Of a stretch of DNA of 64,000 nucleotides, positions 62,555 through 64,000 are shown in pieces (position 1 is the stretch's first letter; each line of letters begins with the position of its first letter). The stretch is from Peptoniphilus asaccharolyticus DSM 20463 (GTDB lineage Bacteria > Bacillota > Clostridia > Tissierellales > Peptoniphilaceae): assembly GCF_900176115.1 (NCBI RefSeq), contig NZ_FWWR01000009.1:62001-126000 (forward strand), written 5' to 3'. The notes under the pieces are model-generated. The model made no database searches, had not been told where the DNA came from, and saw only the letters and a program-made list of their open reading frames with translations. The translations under genes were made by a program, and so were the position numbers.

Positions 62555-64000
62555 TTAAAATTCTATTTCCAAGTTATCTAATAGTCCTGCTTCGTTAAAT
62601 AGTGGATATAGAACGTGTGGGTTCATTGGGCATTGGTTTACAGCAACTCCTGTTGCATTGTAGATTGCATTTCTAATTGCTGGAGCAGGGGAACAAGTTG
62701 GTGGTTCTCCAAGTGATTTAGTTCCGTATGGTGAAGTTGGTTCAGGGTTTTCTACAAAGTGTACTTCTAAGTCTGGGTGATCCATAGTAGTTGATAGTTT
62801 GTAGTCTAACAAGTTGTTGTTAAGTGTTCTACCTGTCTTTTCATCATATTTTAATTCTTCTGTAAGTGCATATCCGATTGCCATAGACATACCACCGTGA
62901 GCTTGGGCTTCTGCTAATTGAGGATTTATAAGTTTACCACAATCATGAACGTTTATAAGCCTCTTAACTGTTGCTTTACATAGTCCAAGGTCAACTTCAA
63001 CTTCTGCGAATGAACAACCAAATGAGTAAGCATTGTTTCTAATTTGATATGTTGATTCGGCTGTTATGTGCTCACTGTTTTCGAAACTGTATAGTTCGGT
63101 TGTAGCTAATTCTCCTAAGCTCATGAGAATTCTGTTGTCAGAAATTCTAACTAAGTTTCCGTCTATTAAGTCTATATTTTCACGTGTTACGCCAAGTAGT
63201 TTATATGCATGGTCAAATATTTTTTCACGTAGTATTCTTGCAGTCTTTGTGATTGAGAAACTTGCGATAAATGTTTGTCTTGATGCATAAGCTGCTGTAC
63301 CAAATGGTGTAACGTCTGTATCTTGGTTTGTAGCTATGTGAATATCTTCAAATTTCACACCGATAGCATCTGCTGCCATTTGTGAGAATGCTGTGTCGGC
63401 ACCTTGTCCGATTTCTGTTTCACCAAGCATAAGTTGAACTGAACCGTCTTGGTGTAGTACCATACGGCAAGCTGATGTTTCAAGTGAGATAGGGTAAACT
63501 GCTGTATTGTACCAGAATACTGCATGTCCTATACCACGACGAATGTTGCCGGTTTGGTTTTTATATTCTTCCATTTTCTTGTCGTAATCGATAGCTTTTT
63601 TACCAACTTCAAGACATTCTCTGAATGAATCGTAGTAGTTTTCGTTTTTAGAGAATCCATCTACATAGCCTTGAGGCATTAGGTTCTTCATACGGAATTC
63701 TAATGCGTCCATTCCAAGTGCTTTTGCTATGTCTTCTGTGTGTGATTCTACTGCAAACATAGATTGAGGAATACCATATCCACGCATAGCTCCTGCAACT
63801 GGTCTGTTAGTGTATACTGTGTAAGCATCTCCTTCAACGTTGTCGCAAGGGTATAGTTGGTGGAAACAGCCAAGTCCTTTTGCAGCTATACTATGGCCGT
63901 GAGAAGCATAAGCTCCGTTATTTGCGAAAGATTCCATTTTACGAGCTGCAAATGTTCCGTCTTTTCTAAGGTAAGATACTATATGAATTGTAATCTTGTG
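62555..64000 (-). CDS. xdhA: Xanthine dehydrogenase, molybdopterin-binding subunit (5' part outside window)
   Basis: The frame is open to the right edge: upstream of Met 63937 it reads HKITIHIVSYLRKDGTFAAR, so the start lies beyond the window. Visible motifs include RPVAGAMRGYGIPQ, GETEIGQGADTAFSQMAAD and the C-terminal GTKSLGEPPTCSPAPAI with the catalytic Glu. It hydroxylates xanthine or hypoxanthine at the molybdenum centre. It is preceded, in the plus-strand neighbourhood, by guanine deaminase and the purine permease, so the region forms a purine breakdown unit. Confidence 0.95.
   Translation of the reverse strand, partial: HKITIHIVSYLRKDGTFAARKMESFANNGAYASHGHSIAAKGLGCFHQLYPCDNVEGDAYTVYTNRPVAGAMRGYGIPQSMFAVESHTEDIAKALGMDALEFRMKNLMPQGYVDGFSKNENYYDSFRECLEVGKKAIDYDKKMEEYKNQTGNIRRGIGHAVFWYNTAVYPISLETSACRMVLHQDGSVQLMLGETEIGQGADTAFSQMAADAIGVKFEDIHIATNQDTDVTPFGTAAYASRQTFIASFSITKTARILREKIFDHAYKLLGVTRENIDLIDGNLVRISDNRILMSLGELATTELYSFENSEHITAESTYQIRNNAYSFGCSFAEVEVDLGLCKATVKRLINVHDCGKLINPQLAEAQAHGGMSMAIGYALTEELKYDEKTGRTLNNNLLDYKLSTTMDHPDLEVHFVENPEPTSPYGTKSLGEPPTCSPAPAIRNAIYNATGVAVNQCPMNPHVLYPLFNEAGLLDNLEIEF

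Noticed and set aside
1-64000. tRNA or rRNA genes
   Set aside because: No cloverleaf with GTTCGA-type T-loop or rRNA-like sequence was recognised in any intergenic region.

Overview
The window is low-GC, AT-biased DNA from an anaerobic Firmicute. S-layer-homology (SLH) proteins, NEAT-type haem-binding repeats, a YSIRK signal-peptide remnant, xanthine dehydrogenase, TTG starts and strong AGGAGG sites fit a Tissierellia/Peptoniphilaceae member (Parvimonas- or Finegoldia-like). That placement is an inference. No rRNA or tRNA gene was seen.

Layout. 1-4.0 kb: 3' part of a large NEAT/FIVAR/SLH surface protein, then a secreted NEAT protein with stalk domains. 4.0-18.3 kb: accessory island. An AraC regulator and a Dps ferritin are followed by IS30, a second AraC regulator, an ECF transporter (S, T, double ATPase), a YbtP/YbtQ-like ABC pair and a MATE pump. 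Then come RhuM and mobile-element debris and a second, start-less dps copy. The two dps copies are about 465-bp direct repeats bracketing about 12 kb. 18.3-36 kb: mostly chromosomal housekeeping and envelope genes (ADP-ribosylglycohydrolase plus macrodomain pair, hydrolase, two S-layer proteins, Met8-like protein, Nudix, DEAD helicase, two-component system, MsrAB, YjiH). 36-43 kb: MATE pump, EF-Tu and a phosphorylase/isomerase/aldolase set that looks like a DHAP shunt for 5'-deoxyadenosine or methylthioadenosine. 43-45.4 kb: a major S-layer gene with a strong promoter and a structured leader.

45.5-51.6 kb is the most unusual region. A small-gene cluster DUF1659 - DUF2922 - YvrJ - sigma factor - amidase has been invaded by an IS110 element (with a structured leader that could encode a bridge RNA), a RAYT/HUH transposase flanked by REP-like repeats, and an IS30 that splits the sigma gene. 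Removing the IS30 and one copy of its 3-bp duplication restores the sigma reading frame. The sigma promoter is a consensus TTGACA-17-TATAAT and carries one perfect and one near-perfect GAAC-N4-GTTC LexA-type box. The radical-SAM/DUF4130 DNA-repair operon at 53.6 kb has a third such box over its -35. Together these suggest a DNA-damage-responsive regulon with a lysis-like cassette.

About a dozen REP/BIME-like elements lie at 36, 39, 42, 47-49 and 51-52 kb. Full copies are about 178 bp, with 5'-GTAG at both ends in inverted orientation and a hairpin in each half. With the RAYT gene they form a probable REPtron.

56.2-64 kb: purine catabolism. A guanine-type riboswitch with terminator precedes an AzgA-type permease and a guanine deaminase. 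A three-subunit xanthine dehydrogenase operon runs in from the right edge. Its terminator hairpin has been split by an IS3-family (IS150-like) element, and a remnant of the same element sits beside half a terminator at 4.05 kb.
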